The notes under the pieces: model-generated | What the model saw: the letters and a program-made list of their open reading frames with translations, nothing else | Told to the model about the DNA's origin: nothing | Database searches by the model: none | In this document: piece by piece, positions 22,707 to 33,428 of the stretch | Layout: each line of letters opens with the position of its first letter | Numbering within the stretch: position 1 is the first letter of the stretch | Position numbers and translations under genes: made by a program | Assembly (NCBI GenBank): GCA_024803745.1 | Contig: JANJXV010000100.1 | Span: 2,108,001-2,172,000 of the forward strand | Direction: 5' to 3' | DNA: 64,000 nucleotides | DNA from: Megascapheus bottae | Lineage: Eukaryota > Chordata > Mammalia > Rodentia > Geomyidae

Positions 22707-23540
22707 TTACTCTGGCACTTCTCCCGATTGACAAAACACATTTCCAGGCATCTGCTCTGTCCTTAAGCTTTGGTAGCTGACTTGTCTTTCCATGGAGGCG
22801 TGGCCTGGATTCCTGGTGATTCCATGCATTTCATAGTTCCCTGTATATCCAGTAAGGTTGTCTTCTATGGGACCAGACCTGTCTGGTTTTTGGCCCACCC
22901 AGGACCTAGGTGTCTGAGGTCTCACATTCTAAGTGGACAATAAAACACAGTATAATAAGGACTGAAGAACTGCATACCATAATATTAACAATGAGAGTTT
23001 AATAGTTAACAAAGTAAATACAATGAATACTTGACAAGAATCATGAGAGCAAGATAAAGAGATGTCTTTTTAGGAAGGGGACAGGGAAGCTCTAAATCCA
23101 GACTGGCCTCCAAGTTGCCTTCAGACAGTAATTCTACTTCAGAGTCCTCAGAAGGGTCTCCTTCCTCATGAGAAACAGAATGTCCTTCCTGAGTTAAGAG
23201 GGGGATGGATTCTGGTTTGTCGAATGGAGATTGAGTCTCTTTTAGTGAGATGGAAGGGTCTGGATATTCTGTGAGGATGGATTCATTTACCCCCAATGAA
23301 TGCAGTATTGAGAGTACACTTGCTGCTTCCCATGGGGACATTTTCCATGAGCCCAGCGTGTGCCCCTTCAGCTTGCACAATAAGTGGAGTGTTACTCTGA
23401 CTCAGATGGACTGACTCTGGGTGGAGTGTGAAAGTAAACGGAAGGAAATCTGGCTGCCCTTTTTCTTCCTCCATAGTATCTGCAGGTTCAACTGTGTCAC
23501 ACATGGGGTTCAGAGCAAAAGGTATATCCACAGGACTCTA
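22707..23540 (-). other. Unrecognised coding-like remnants
   Basis: Three minus-strand stretches without stops have protein-like composition: 22707-22925 (contains PRSWVGQKPDRSGPIEDNLT), 23006-23380 (Glu/Ser/Leu-rich, contains HSVSHEEGDPSEDSEVELL) and 23283-23531 (contains NPMCDTVEPADTMEEEKGQ). The last two overlap in different frames, so a frameshift joins or separates them. I do not recognise them. They lie downstream of the RalGDS-like remnants at 24020-25330 on the same strand and might be later exons of that pseudogene, but nothing here proves it. Confidence 0.3.
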
Positions 23541-24019
23541 AACCTGTTTGGTAATTTCTACAGAAGGCCCATGCTTTCTGGAGTGCAGTGATGATTCTCA
23601 GTCTCCATCAGTCACCAGCTCCATTGGTGGGTTTTTCATCCGGAGTTCAGGATAAGCTCTTCCACGATGACCCAAACCTAAGAATGGAAATAGGTACAGA
23701 GTGGACAGAGTGGACTCTGCAAGTTGAAGTGTCACTCAACTTCCATAAGGATCTAATGGAGGAACCTGTAGAACTGGAGTTTGGACTGAACACTGAGGAG
23801 GTGTAGGGTCTTTCTAATGAGTGCTTATTCCCGAGTCCTTTCAGAGGACAGACATTACCTGGCTGACACCACCCATAAAGGGCATTTTGCCAAGCTCTGT
23901 AGAAGTAAGGGCCAACCAATATCTAGACCACATGGGCTTCCTACTCACAGGCTCTGAGGCACCCACACCAGGACTTCTACTTTTTCTTGGTCTTACTGGT
24001 CGCACATTCCTCCAGCTGG

Positions 24020-24420
24020 TCAAAAAGTATGTGTTTAGAAGAGCAGGTCCAAAGCCGGCATGTGGAGCCTCGTATAGAGCTTGAGTTGTGTCAGGGTGTG
24101 GCAGTTCTTGAACTCATAGAAATCACTGGGGTAGAAGTCCATTCACATCGTATAGATGGAACACATGATGCTGTGGGCACATTCGGTACAAGGAAAGTGA
24201 GAGCCTTCTCTCTCCATCCTGAGCCTTCTACCAAAGCCCCTTTCTTGCAGGACTCTAATGCTGTGGCTGGCCTGCAGAGATGTGCACTTATGTGCTGGGA
24301 GGGGGGAAGAGACACTAGAGAACAGGATGACTTTTACACCCCACTTCCAGAAGCTTCTGAGAGAGGCCTCTATGCATCTGTCCAAAGTAAACGCACCTTA
24401 AATTAACTAAGTAAATGCTC
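24020..24420 (-). pseudogene. RalGDS-like pseudogene, post-REM helical segment
   Basis: On the minus strand the frame reads HSIMCSIYTM, a stop, then MDFYPSDFYEFKNCHTLTQL and KLYTRLHMPALDLL. After a frame change it reads KHILFDQLEECATSK. RalGDS-family exchange factors have, after the REM domain, an equivalent segment with Asp-Phe, Leu-xx-Leu and a Met-Pro-x-x-Asp-Leu motif followed by a Gln-Leu-Glu helix. Intact proteins activate Ral GTPases at membranes. The in-frame stops near 24155 and 24055 make this copy non-functional. The match is from memory of the family pattern. The RasGEF catalytic domain is not recognisable downstream. Confidence 0.55.
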
Positions 24421-24464
24421 TAAATAAATCAATAAGTGAATGCTCCAAATAAAGAACTAAATGC

Positions 24465-24690
24465 TCATTCCTCTAATCTTAGCCACCCAGCAGGCTGAGC
24501 TCTGAAGATCACAGTGGAAAGCCAGTCTAGTCAGTAAAAGTCTAAAGGCACTTGTCTTCAATTAGGCAGCAAAAAGCCAGAACTTGACCTATGACTCAAA
24601 TGGTACAGTGCTAATTTTTGAACACCAAAGGGATGGCATTTAGACCTGGGTTCAGGTTCAAGTGGCAACACTGGACCACACACCAAGATG
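24465..24690 (+). mobile_element. Diverged B1-ID SINE
   Basis: It resembles the B1 module (ctaatcttagccacccagca) followed by an ID-like second half (gactcaaatggtacagtgct). It is strongly diverged. Nothing else is visible up to 25100. Confidence 0.4.
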
Positions 24691-25127
24691 TAAATGCTTT
24701 CAGGTTCTAACAGGCAAAGCTATCACAATCCCTCCCTGATGGCTCAAAAGTGATTCAGCCCCCAGCTTTTCCTCTGACTCCAGTATTTCACAGGCCTCCG
24801 CCATTAGTACTGACACTTAATTTCTTAGTGGGAAATGGGATTTCCTAGGATGTCACCTAGGTGAGGGCTGCAGTTGGGAGCCACTTACTCATGCCTGAAA
24901 TCCAACTTCTCAGTAAGCACACTGTTGAGACTCCAGTAGCTTGTGAGGGAAATGAAATGGCATGGTGTCCCAGTCATAATAAAGTAGTTTGTGCACTTGT
25001 ATCATGCTTAGCTCCCCTGTGAACACCGCAGTGAACCAAACAGGCTCAGAGAGGAGCCAAGTATTCCAAGACTTGGCCAGGAAGGGTGAGCAAACCTGGG
25101 TTTGGAGGGGGAACACTCACTTTTTCA

Positions 25128-25330
25128 AGAGAATTTCCAGCAACTACTACATTGTCCTCCACTATTTGAAATTGTGCAGGAAGTTTCCCACATAAAAGAG
25201 ATCACCTTTCTGGTAGGCAGGGATCAGCTTTGTCAGCAGCATCTCCAACAGGCCTTCCTGCAGGATCCATAGGTTACAAGGCTCATTCAGAGTCTGAGCT
25301 GAATTACCATCACACTATGTTGGCAAAACA
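25128..25330 (-). pseudogene. RalGDS-like pseudogene, REM (RasGEF N-terminal) exon
   Basis: The minus strand reads ILQEGLLEMLLTKLIPAYQK, GDLFYVGNFLHNFK, then a stop, WRTM, two stops, LLEILLKK, followed at once by a gtgagt splice-donor-like site. The spacing of Gly-x-Leu-Glu, Ile-Pro-Ala, Gly-Asp, Tyr-Val, Phe-Leu, Arg-Thr and Leu-x-x-Leu-Leu fits the Ras-exchanger motif domain of RalGDS/RGL proteins. Three in-frame stops inside the domain make it a pseudogene. The retained donor site suggests a duplicated, not retrotransposed, copy. It lies just upstream (minus strand) of the segment at 24020-24420. Confidence 0.6.
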
Positions 25331-26068
25331 GTGGATATTTCCAACGTAGGAATGGGACCACACTTCACACTGAGGAATTGGAATAGAGTAGATTGGAAAT
25401 GACACACTCTAATCTCAGTATAGTCACTTGAAAGCACACAAGAAGGTTGTAGTGTGTGGGCAGGATGATGGGTTCAAATAGGTTTCCTCTCAATATACCT
25501 CATCTGAGTTGCCCTGGAGTTTCCTGGCTTTCTTCCTAGAGAAATGCCTGATATACTGGTATTTTGGCTTGGCACTGATCCAGCATCTACTTCTTCAAGT
25601 GAGACATCCATATCTCTCATGCCTGAGATGCAAGCCTCCTGACCTTTGGCAACAGTACAGCAACATCATTCTGCTTCCTGAGCCACAGGCCAAGGGAGCT
25701 GGCTTGAGCTGGTTGTCACATACAGTGGCTTGGTTACCAGGGTTCCATATTCTGTTCCATTGTGAGGGCGGTAGGGTCACCTTTCAAGGCCCAATGACCA
25801 AAGCTCCTTGCTCACAGAAGACCTCCCCAAAGACATACTGGAGGCTGAATCTCCCTTCCCACCTCACATATGGATGTAGTAAACAGCACATCTTTTTGTT
25901 CAAATCCAAAGTCATTAACTAGGCGTAAGTTCTAGCCTGGTCTCAGGCTCAAGGAGCCTTTCTTAGGTAAGATCCAAGCTTAACTGTCACTATTCCCCTT
26001 ACCCTTCACAAGACATTTTGCTTCACAGTGCCTTCTCAGCTTGCTTTTTGCCCTTGCACATTTTTTTG

Positions 26069-26250
26069 CTAGTCCTGGGACTTGACCTCAGAACCTGACC
26101 ATTGTTCTTAGGCTTTCTTTAGGCTATAGCTGTCCCACCAAGCCACAGCACCACTTCCAGCATTTTCTATGTATATGGTACTGCAGAATCAAACCGGAGT
26201 CTTTTGTGTGGTAGCCAAGCACTCTACAAATAGATGAAACACCCAGGCCA
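26069..26250 (-). mobile_element. Dimeric ID-type SINE in the orphan block
   Basis: Antisense dimer at the position matching 2832-3031 and 10244-10446. Confidence 0.7.
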
Positions 26251-26483
26251 TCTTGCACATATTTTTCACTTCAATCTACTAGGACGTTGTTAGGTTTCTG
26301 TATCCTAATCTATTTTTCTTCCTGATGAATATCTCTGCTGTCATCTGTAAAAATGCAAGTGGGAAAATCACAGAACCATTGGTGACATAAAAAAAGTCTT
26401 ACAGACATAGAGAAGTGTTCATTCTTTTTAGGAGAAAGGATATTTTGATATGATGATGATGACTATTTATAAATACTTTATCG

Positions 26484-26670
26484 GGGTTTAGAGTTTGGCC
26501 CAGTGGTAGAGTGCTTGCCTAGCATCCATGAAGATCTAGGTTTGAGTCCCTAATATCACACAGATATAAAAATCCATATGGCAATGTGGCTCAAGTTGCA
26601 GAGGGCTAGACTTTGGAAAAGCCAAGAGCAGTGGTCAGGCCCTGAGTTCAAGCCCCAGGAATGGCAGAGA
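26484..26670 (+). mobile_element. Dimeric ID-type SINE in the orphan block
   Basis: Sense dimer at the position matching 2419-2605 and 9832-10017. An AAAAG-type simple repeat follows to about 26700. Confidence 0.75.
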
Positions 26671-26919
26671 AAACAAAAGAAAAGAAAAGAAAAGAAATGT
26701 GCTTTTTACAAGTTATTCACTCACAGCATTTGCCTCTGAATTCTTCGCTTCTGCATCTTGTGACTTATCCCTTTCCCTCAATGTAGACAAGAAAAACAGA
26801 TTTTATTACTTGCTATCCTGTTGTCCAAACTTTGGATATTAATTCAAAATACAATATTGCCTGAGATATTGTGTGTGTGCATGTGTGTGTGTATCTGCCA
26901 ATGTGTGCATGCACACATG

Positions 26920-27125
26920 TGTACAGGGTTTAGGGCTTACTCATAGGGCCTGTGTGATAACCCTCAGCATCTTTTCCTCAAAGGTATTGGTCTTTCACTT
27001 CTAGCTTATTATAGCTAATTGGAGTTGAGAGATTCACTCAATTACTTGCCCTGTGCATTGGAACCAGTGCTGGGTTCTCATATTGTTAATTGTAGCTATA
27101 GAGAAGGCTGAGGTCTGGGGATCCT
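26920..27125 (-). mobile_element. Diverged B1-ID SINE
   Basis: There is weak antisense similarity (tagctaattggagttgagag). A short (TG)n tract precedes it at 26868-26895. Confidence 0.35.
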
Positions 27126-27753
27126 CGTTAGAATCCAGCCCCTGAAAGAAAGTCACTGATAGAAATCTTTATCTTCAGTTAAGCACGAATGAATAAGGCA
27201 AAAGTGGAACTGTGGCTCAGTTCCTCTTGTACCAGCCATGAGAAAATTAGTAATTGGCAGCACCTGGTCCCTGAGAGAAATCCTTAGCACTGGTTCAAAA
27301 AAAGAAAGAAAATAATGAAAAAAATTAAAACTTGCTGAGGAATCCATAAGGATAAACGTGCCTGTGAATAATCTTGTCATTTCAGATTCCCTCAAGAGCT
27401 TATGTCTCTCTATATTTTATCAAGTTTTTTAAAGATATTTACATATTTTCTACCTTTCCTAAACAGAGATAGCCATCCACAAAACACAAACACAAACTCT
27501 CACACAGTATACCACCCACCCATAAGTGTCTGGCTATGTATATATGTATAGTCATATGTATTGATCTGTCTCTCTATGCTAATATATAAATGCATAAACA
27601 TATGTATTTAGACAAACAGGAAACATACATAGATAGGTCTCAGGCATTTCCAGATTTTGTGCAAGTCTTCTGAGTGCAACTTACCATTGTATTGTTTGTC
27701 AAGATAGAGTCCCTCTAAATTTTGGCCAGCTTCTTGTCCTTTGATATTTTTTC

Positions 27754-27940
27754 TGCCGGTCCTGGGATTTGAACGCTAGGCCTGGATGCTGTCACTGAGC
27801 TTTTGCTTCTTGCATTCAGTAGTTTATTGCAGATAAGAGTCTCATGGAGTTTCTGTCCTGGGCTGGCTTTGAATTGTGATCCTCAGATCTCAAACTCCTG
27901 AGTAGCTAGGATGACAGTCTTGAGCTACCAGTACCTGGTT
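27754..27940 (-). mobile_element. B1-ID composite SINE
   Basis: An antisense element (ccggtcctgggatttgaacg ... aactcctgagtagctaggat). The 27130-27750 stretch holds only AT-rich non-coding DNA. Confidence 0.65.
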
Positions 27941-27944
27941 CCTT

Positions 27945-29735
27945 TGCCTCTTTTACCATTTTTTGGCCCCACCACAGCCATGGTATCTACCTTCCTATGT
28001 TCTCTCCACCTGCCCCCAGACAGGGGTCTGACAGATGCTTTCCACCCACTTATTCATGTCTTCATGTCCTCCTCTGTATTGGCTGACAGCTAAGACATGC
28101 ACTCACTTGTCTGGATGCCAAACACAAAGCCATGTGATTGTTTCTCAGTCTGGAACATCCTATCAGATTTATAGCACCACAGAGGGTCAGGTTGATGCTC
28201 CTCCAGGGCTTCTTAAATTGTTCTCATATTAATCCACAACATGTTTGTCATCACTTGTCCAGCTAATTCATGGACTAAACCAGCATTCCCTACAAACTTA
28301 GATCCCAATACCATGAGGACACTCAAGGGTGCATTAGGAGTGTGACCTGCAGGTGGATGTGAGCCTGTCTAACTTGGAGGGGATTTCTCCACCACAGGAA
28401 ATGGAATACAAATTTAGAATCTGCTTTCATGAGGTGACAATCTCTGGCAGATGTTCTTATCAAATGTGGCACTGCCTACTTCCAGCTTAAAACATGGGTT
28501 GATGACCCAGCATAACAGAGAATGTATTTACCCAGGCCCAACACATAGGCTGGGACCCTGAACTTTCCGGTAGCATTTGGCTTTGAAGGTCATGAGATCT
28601 TAGTCTACAAATGATGAGCCCCCTCCCGTGAGGCATAGCAAACGGAGCCAAAGTGCAACCCAGTTAAGCACCAGATCAAGCTTCCCTTCTTCAGTAGGTT
28701 ATGGTTTGAAAACTGTGCATAGCTTCTGTTTGAAGCCAGTCCAGAAAGGAAAGTCCATGAAACTCTCATTTCCAGTTAACTGCCAAGAAAAAGCCAAAGA
28801 TAGAGATGAAGCTCAAGAGAGGTAGAGAGCCATCTGAAAAGAATGGTTACACCCTGCAACATCCTCATTATCTGATCTTGAAACCATCTCTGCGTGCATC
28901 CCAGCATGCAGCCAGCATCTGGGGGTGACAGTGACCCCTGCGCCCATTGGCAATCTGCACTGTCTCTGACATCTGTAATGTGAACCTCATTCTGTTGGTT
29001 TTGTTAAGCGGTGTCAACCATGCAGAAGAATCAACTGTGCCCTAACTCCCACTGTCCCCTGAGGCCCCTAGCATTCCCCCATCTGCACCCCTCCTGTGGC
29101 TTCTAATCCTAGGGAGCCCTCCTGCCCTGTCCAACACTCACATGAAGTGCATATTTCTTCTCCTGGGGAAACTTCTCCACAGAGTACATGACATGCCCAC
29201 TCTCCAGGCACGGGGAGATCCTGCCAAAGTAGCAAATCAGTGATAAGGACATAAAGTGATGAATAGAATTTTAGATCCTTATGGTAGACAGTCTGCAAAA
29301 TCCAAGGGAGAATGGAATTGGAGGGGACCAGGGATCAGGATGTGGGCATGGAGCTTCCCTGCCAAGGGGGTGGGGGAAGTCACAGGCCGGGGGATGCACA
29401 GGATGATCCATGGGCCCTGTGCAGCTACTGGGTCACCCCCTTCTGCATCTCAGCCTTTGGCTTTGAGCTCTGTGATCGTCAAGATGTGCACAGTCTGTAC
29501 TCTGGCTGGCAGAAGAAAGGACCCTGGGAAGACAATTGTAGACCCTTTGTGAGTGTAGGAAGGGGTAGGCTGGACACCCAGTCCAAGAGGAGCTAAAACT
29601 GGAGTCGAGGGGTGTGCAAGGACTGGGTGTGAGGGTTGTGGGCAGTCACAGTCACGGCAGAGGTGGCTCTGTCTGTGGGGTGAGTGCCTCCCTGCAGGCA
29701 CAGCACTGGAGATATCAGAGATCCACGTGAAAAGG
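27945..29735. other. Single-copy-looking DNA, no gene recognised
   Basis: GC content is higher than in the flanks and there are no obvious transposons. One plus-strand stretch (29390-29550) lacks stops and is followed by a gtgagtg donor-like sequence. It could be an exon remnant, but I cannot name it. Confidence 0.4.
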
Positions 29736-29736
29736 A

Positions 29737-29845
29737 AAAGCTGGAAATGGCACTATGGTTCAAATGGTAGAGCATCAACCTTGAGCAAAAGAGCTCAGGG
29801 ACAGTACCCAGGACCTGAGTTCAAGCCTCATGACTGTAAAAGAAA
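29737..29845 (+). mobile_element. Half ID-type SINE
   Basis: The second module of the dimer only: aatggcactatggttcaaat ... gagttcaagcctcatgactg. Confidence 0.65.
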
Positions 29846-29849
29846 AAGA

Positions 29850-31090
29850 ACCAGGACTATGAGAGGGAACCTGGTACTCTCTTGGTCTAATCAGACACAA
29901 GAAGAGGCCGGGATAGGCTGTGGAAAAACACAGAGAACATCTTCCCCCAGCTCATCCTGACCTGCATGCAGGGACAGCCATGTAACTAGGGCTACGGTGA
30001 GATCATCTTCACCACTGTGCTGCTATCTGAATTGTAGGCCTCTGTCCTGGCATGGGGTGTCCTGATGGCTGAGCAGGTGCCCTAACCCTAGATGGAGAGC
30101 AGCCACTGACTGTGGTAGCTAAGGAGAGATCTGTTCCATAGCTATCAGGCCACCCAGCATGGGAGCCATAACCACCCTCACCCAGGTAGAGGCCAATGGT
30201 TCTCCAGGTGCTACTAACATTGCCCCACCCCTAGCTCTGGGTACACGTGACATTCCCTCCACAAGGAGCAGGACAAAGTGAGGGATCAGGAAGCTGCCTA
30301 TGGGCTTCAGATGATGGCCAGGCTGGCACTACAGATGGCCTCACTCTGTCACCACCTTCCCCTGCCTCCATCTTTCCTCCATCATGCCTCTCTACCTCCC
30401 ACCCATTAACCTTGGAAACCAATGAACTGGGCTCTCATCATTCCTCTCATATCTTCACCCACCTTGCCATGCGTTCATCCCTCTGTCACTTCCACCCCAC
30501 ACACATCCCACCACCAGCCACCCTGTAGCTTATGAGGATCCCACAGGAAGCTCTTGGTGAAGGGCTTGTGACCACAAAACAGTTACTATCACCCGCTCCG
30601 GCCTGATCCACCACAGAATAAGAACAGCCAAGCAGGCACACACTGCAGCAGAGTAGCTCTGCTGCCACCCTGATTTCTTCATGGCCAGGACTTGGCTCTC
30701 CTCAGCCTCTCAGCTCAGTAACCAGAACATTGTGCTTTCACCGAGCCATGGCTTCCAGTCTCCATGGACACAATGACATCAAGGTGATGCCAACTTCCCC
30801 ATCTCTATATACTTCTAACTATGGGATGGGAGCTGAGGTTCTCTTCTGTGACTCCATCCGCTAAGAGGCTCATGCAGATTTCTATCCTTTGCTCATCATG
30901 GTGACTCTTTGGTTAACAAGTCACTGCTGGGCTTCCAGTTCACCACATATAGAACCCATACTACAACACTTTTCTTAGAAGGACTGATGACTTTTAAATA
31001 TTCTCTAGTTTTCAATTTCTAGTTCCTTCTCTCTTTCATTTATATATTTCCCTTCCTCACATACTTCCCTTTTTTTTACCTTCCTTCTTT
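29850..31090. other. Single-copy-looking DNA, no gene recognised
   Basis: No transposon and no long conserved-looking frame is visible. It is moderately GC-rich. Confidence 0.4.
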
Positions 31091-31091
31091 C

Positions 31092-31310
31092 ATTCCTGGC
31101 CTTGAACTCAAGACCTGAGGTTTTTCTTAGCTTTTCTTTGCTCAAGGTAGCACTCTAGCTCTTGAGCCACAGCTCTACTTCAATCTTTGTTCTTGCTCTA
31201 AACTGGGAGTAAGAGTCTCATGCATTTTTCCCTTTGCTGGGTTGGTTTTAAACCACAATACTAAGATCAGGATCCTGAATATGCCTCGGATTACAGGCAT
31301 TATCTAATCA
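31092..31310 (-). mobile_element. Diverged B1-ID SINE
   Basis: Antisense (tggccttgaactcaagacct ... tcttgagccacagctctact). The 31310-32245 interval shows nothing I can assign. Confidence 0.5.
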
Positions 31311-32249
31311 AAACAAATTCCTGATTTCTTTTTTAGACATAATTAGTTCTTTCAGGTGAGGCACCAGCCACTCATGCAAGAGCATTGCAGGATCCCAGCA
31401 TTCATCTTGTCTCCAGTCTTATTCCATCCATCTCACAATGGCCATCTAAAACACCCTGCTGCATGCCTGAAGTCGCAAGGAACGTTCTCAAGGCCACAAG
31501 AAGCCCCCTTAAGCTCTGCCTCAGATATGCCCAGCCCCCATCCCACTTCCACATGAGCATTTGTTTAGGAGAAATTTCCTGAGTACATCATCATCTTTTC
31601 CTCACCATTCAAATTTCATCTTTGGAGTCATTTCTCCCAGACAAAGAGGAACATGATCCATGGTTTGATAGCAGCTCCAGCTTCATAGTCCCCGCCACCA
31701 ACACCCCCCCATTACCCTGCCAGACACCTGAATTCAAGAACAATGTTTTCACTACCCCTGACTCTTATCAAATGTTTTAACTTATACAGTGCATTAAAAT
31801 AATTTTACTAAATGGAATAAACACATGGCATCAAGCTTCAGAATCTTTGCACCTGAACTTTTAGTGAATAACAGACACACCAGCATTTCTGTAGCCAACA
31901 AAAATCTTAGCTTTGGGATTTCAGCATTCCTGGTATCCAAGTTTGGATGTGCTAACACTGCCCTTAATGGGGCACTTCAATACACAATCCCACAACAATC
32001 AATGTCATTTGACATTCACTTATAGGTGGTGCTAGGAAAAAGACTGATGTGCCAACTCCATGCTGGCTTGACCTATGCCATCTTCAAACCTGGAGCAAGT
32101 GGGGCTCCTCTCTCCATGACACCTTTTGTGTACTACCCCAGGAGGACCTTTACCTTGAGACAAAATTATGAAGACTATCTCTACCAGCAAAGATTCCAGT
32201 GAGATGTGCCTACATGGATAAAACTAAAATCTCACTAAAGTGAGGTTGT

Positions 32250-32450
32250 TGGCAGTGCTGGAGCCTGAACTCAGGGCCTGGGCACTAAGCATTTGTACTC
32301 AAGACTAGCCCTTTACCACTTGAGCCCAAACTCCATTCCCAGCTGTTTTTATTTTTGGTAGTAAGAATCTATCAGACTTTCCTGTTCTAGGTGACTTGGA
32401 ACTTCCATACTCAGATCTCAGCCTCCTGACCAGCCTGGATTAAAAGTGTG
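32250..32450 (-). mobile_element. B1-ID composite SINE
   Basis: Antisense (gagcctgaactcagggcctg ... cagatctcagcctcctgac). The following 32450-32815 holds no repeat I recognise. One 88-codon frame at 32448-32714 is of unknown meaning. Confidence 0.6.
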
Positions 32451-32821
32451 GATCAGCCATGCCCCACACCTGAGGACTTCTTCCAGCACATTTTTTCCCA
32501 AAAATTGGAAGAGGAAGATGAGGGAGGGTTGGGCTCATCCTGCCCTGCATATGAAGGAGAGCATCAGCGCCTGAACTTCATTCCCTGTTGTAGGCTGCTG
32601 GAGGAAAAGGAAGCAAATAGGCACAGGCTGGCAGCAGATGCCACAGAACAACTTGTGACCAAGACTCCCAGAGCAGACCTCAGAATCGATGACAGATTTG
32701 GATCTACCCAGTAACAGAGGCAGTGGTGACACCTGAAACTGCGTGTTTGAGCCTTTGCTGCTAGTAAACAGGGCCACCTATGTCTCAATGAGAAAGGTGA
32801 GATTTTGGTGGAGAAGGTGAG

Positions 32822-33317
32822 TGTTGGGGACCGACTGTGGGGTCAATGACCTTGGACCTGACCTTGGACCTATGCAACTGTATACACAAGGAAGTAACTC
32901 TTATCATGATGACTTGAAGCAATGTCAATCAGTTCTTATCATGATGACTTGAAGCAATGTCAATCAGTTCTTATCATGATGAATTTAAGCAATGTCAATC
33001 AGTTCTTATCATGATGACTTTAAGCAATGTTAATCCTTTCTCATTTATCCTATATGTGATTTGTTTACTATTTTGTATGAATGTAGCCTCTGGCAACTCC
33101 CTAGTTTTAAGAAGAGTATTTAAGGTCGGAACTTAAAATAAACGAGAGAGTCTCTTAGGAGGCAGTCTGGAGCTCACAGTCTTCTTGGACTGCTGACTTG
33201 GGCTGCAGTCCTCCCGAACTCCATCTGTTTGTCTCTCTTCTATTTTTTCCTAATCCTTGCCCCTATTTCAGGAATCCCAATCCGCGAACCCTGGTTTGCT
33301 GCCGGCTGGCCCCGGCA
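32822..33317 (+). repeat. Provirus 1 5' LTR (496 bp)
   Basis: It begins TGTTGGGG and ends CCCCGGCA, the TG...CA ends typical of retroviral LTRs. U3 contains four direct copies of a 35-bp unit (about 32900-33039). A TATA-like TATTTAA is at 33117-33123 and the polyadenylation signal AATAAA at 33137-33142, which puts the R region shortly downstream. Confidence 0.95.
32900..33039 (+). promoter_or_regulatory. 35-bp direct repeats in LTR U3
   Basis: Four tandem units share the core ttatcatgatgactt and aagcaatgtcaatcagtt. The 3' LTR carries the same array at about 39708-39847. Tandem repeats here are where betaretroviral and other LTRs keep enhancers, so an enhancer role is inferred. Provirus 2 has at most one related unit. 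Confidence 0.6.
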
Positions 33318-33319
33318 AC

Positions 33320-33337
33320 CGGCGCCCGAACAGGGAC
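33320..33337 (+). other. Primer binding site, tRNA-Lys type
   Basis: The sequence cggcgcccgaacagggac lies 2 bp after the LTR. It matches the tRNA-Lys(3) primer site except for the first base. Provirus 2 has the canonical tggcgcccgaacagggac. Confidence 0.9.
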
Positions 33338-33428
33338 CTGAAAATCTGGGACAAGGTGAAGGACCCCCCCTGTGGTGAGTAACACGTCGTAGGACTATTA
33401 GGAGATTGTATAGTCAGGAGAAAAAATT

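Larger units (their letters stand above)
25445..26830 (+). repeat. Orphan, inverted copy of the L1-associated 5' block
   Basis: This is a diverged reverse-complement copy of 9700-11065. It holds the far-end sequence (gtagtgtgtgggcaggatga), the gttccatattctgttccatt segment and both SINEs at matching positions. It carries no ORF1 or ORF2 and no L1 on either side. Its left edge corresponds to the far end of the block and its right edge stops within the block near the 9700 equivalent. Confidence 0.75.

Noticed and set aside
32448..32714. 88-codon plus-strand frame just before provirus 1
   Set aside because: Moderately protein-like but overlaps the edge of a SINE, has no recognisable motif and no splice context that I can support.
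32900..33039. CRISPR-like direct repeats
   Set aside because: Units are adjacent without spacers, lie in a retroviral LTR and recur in both LTRs.
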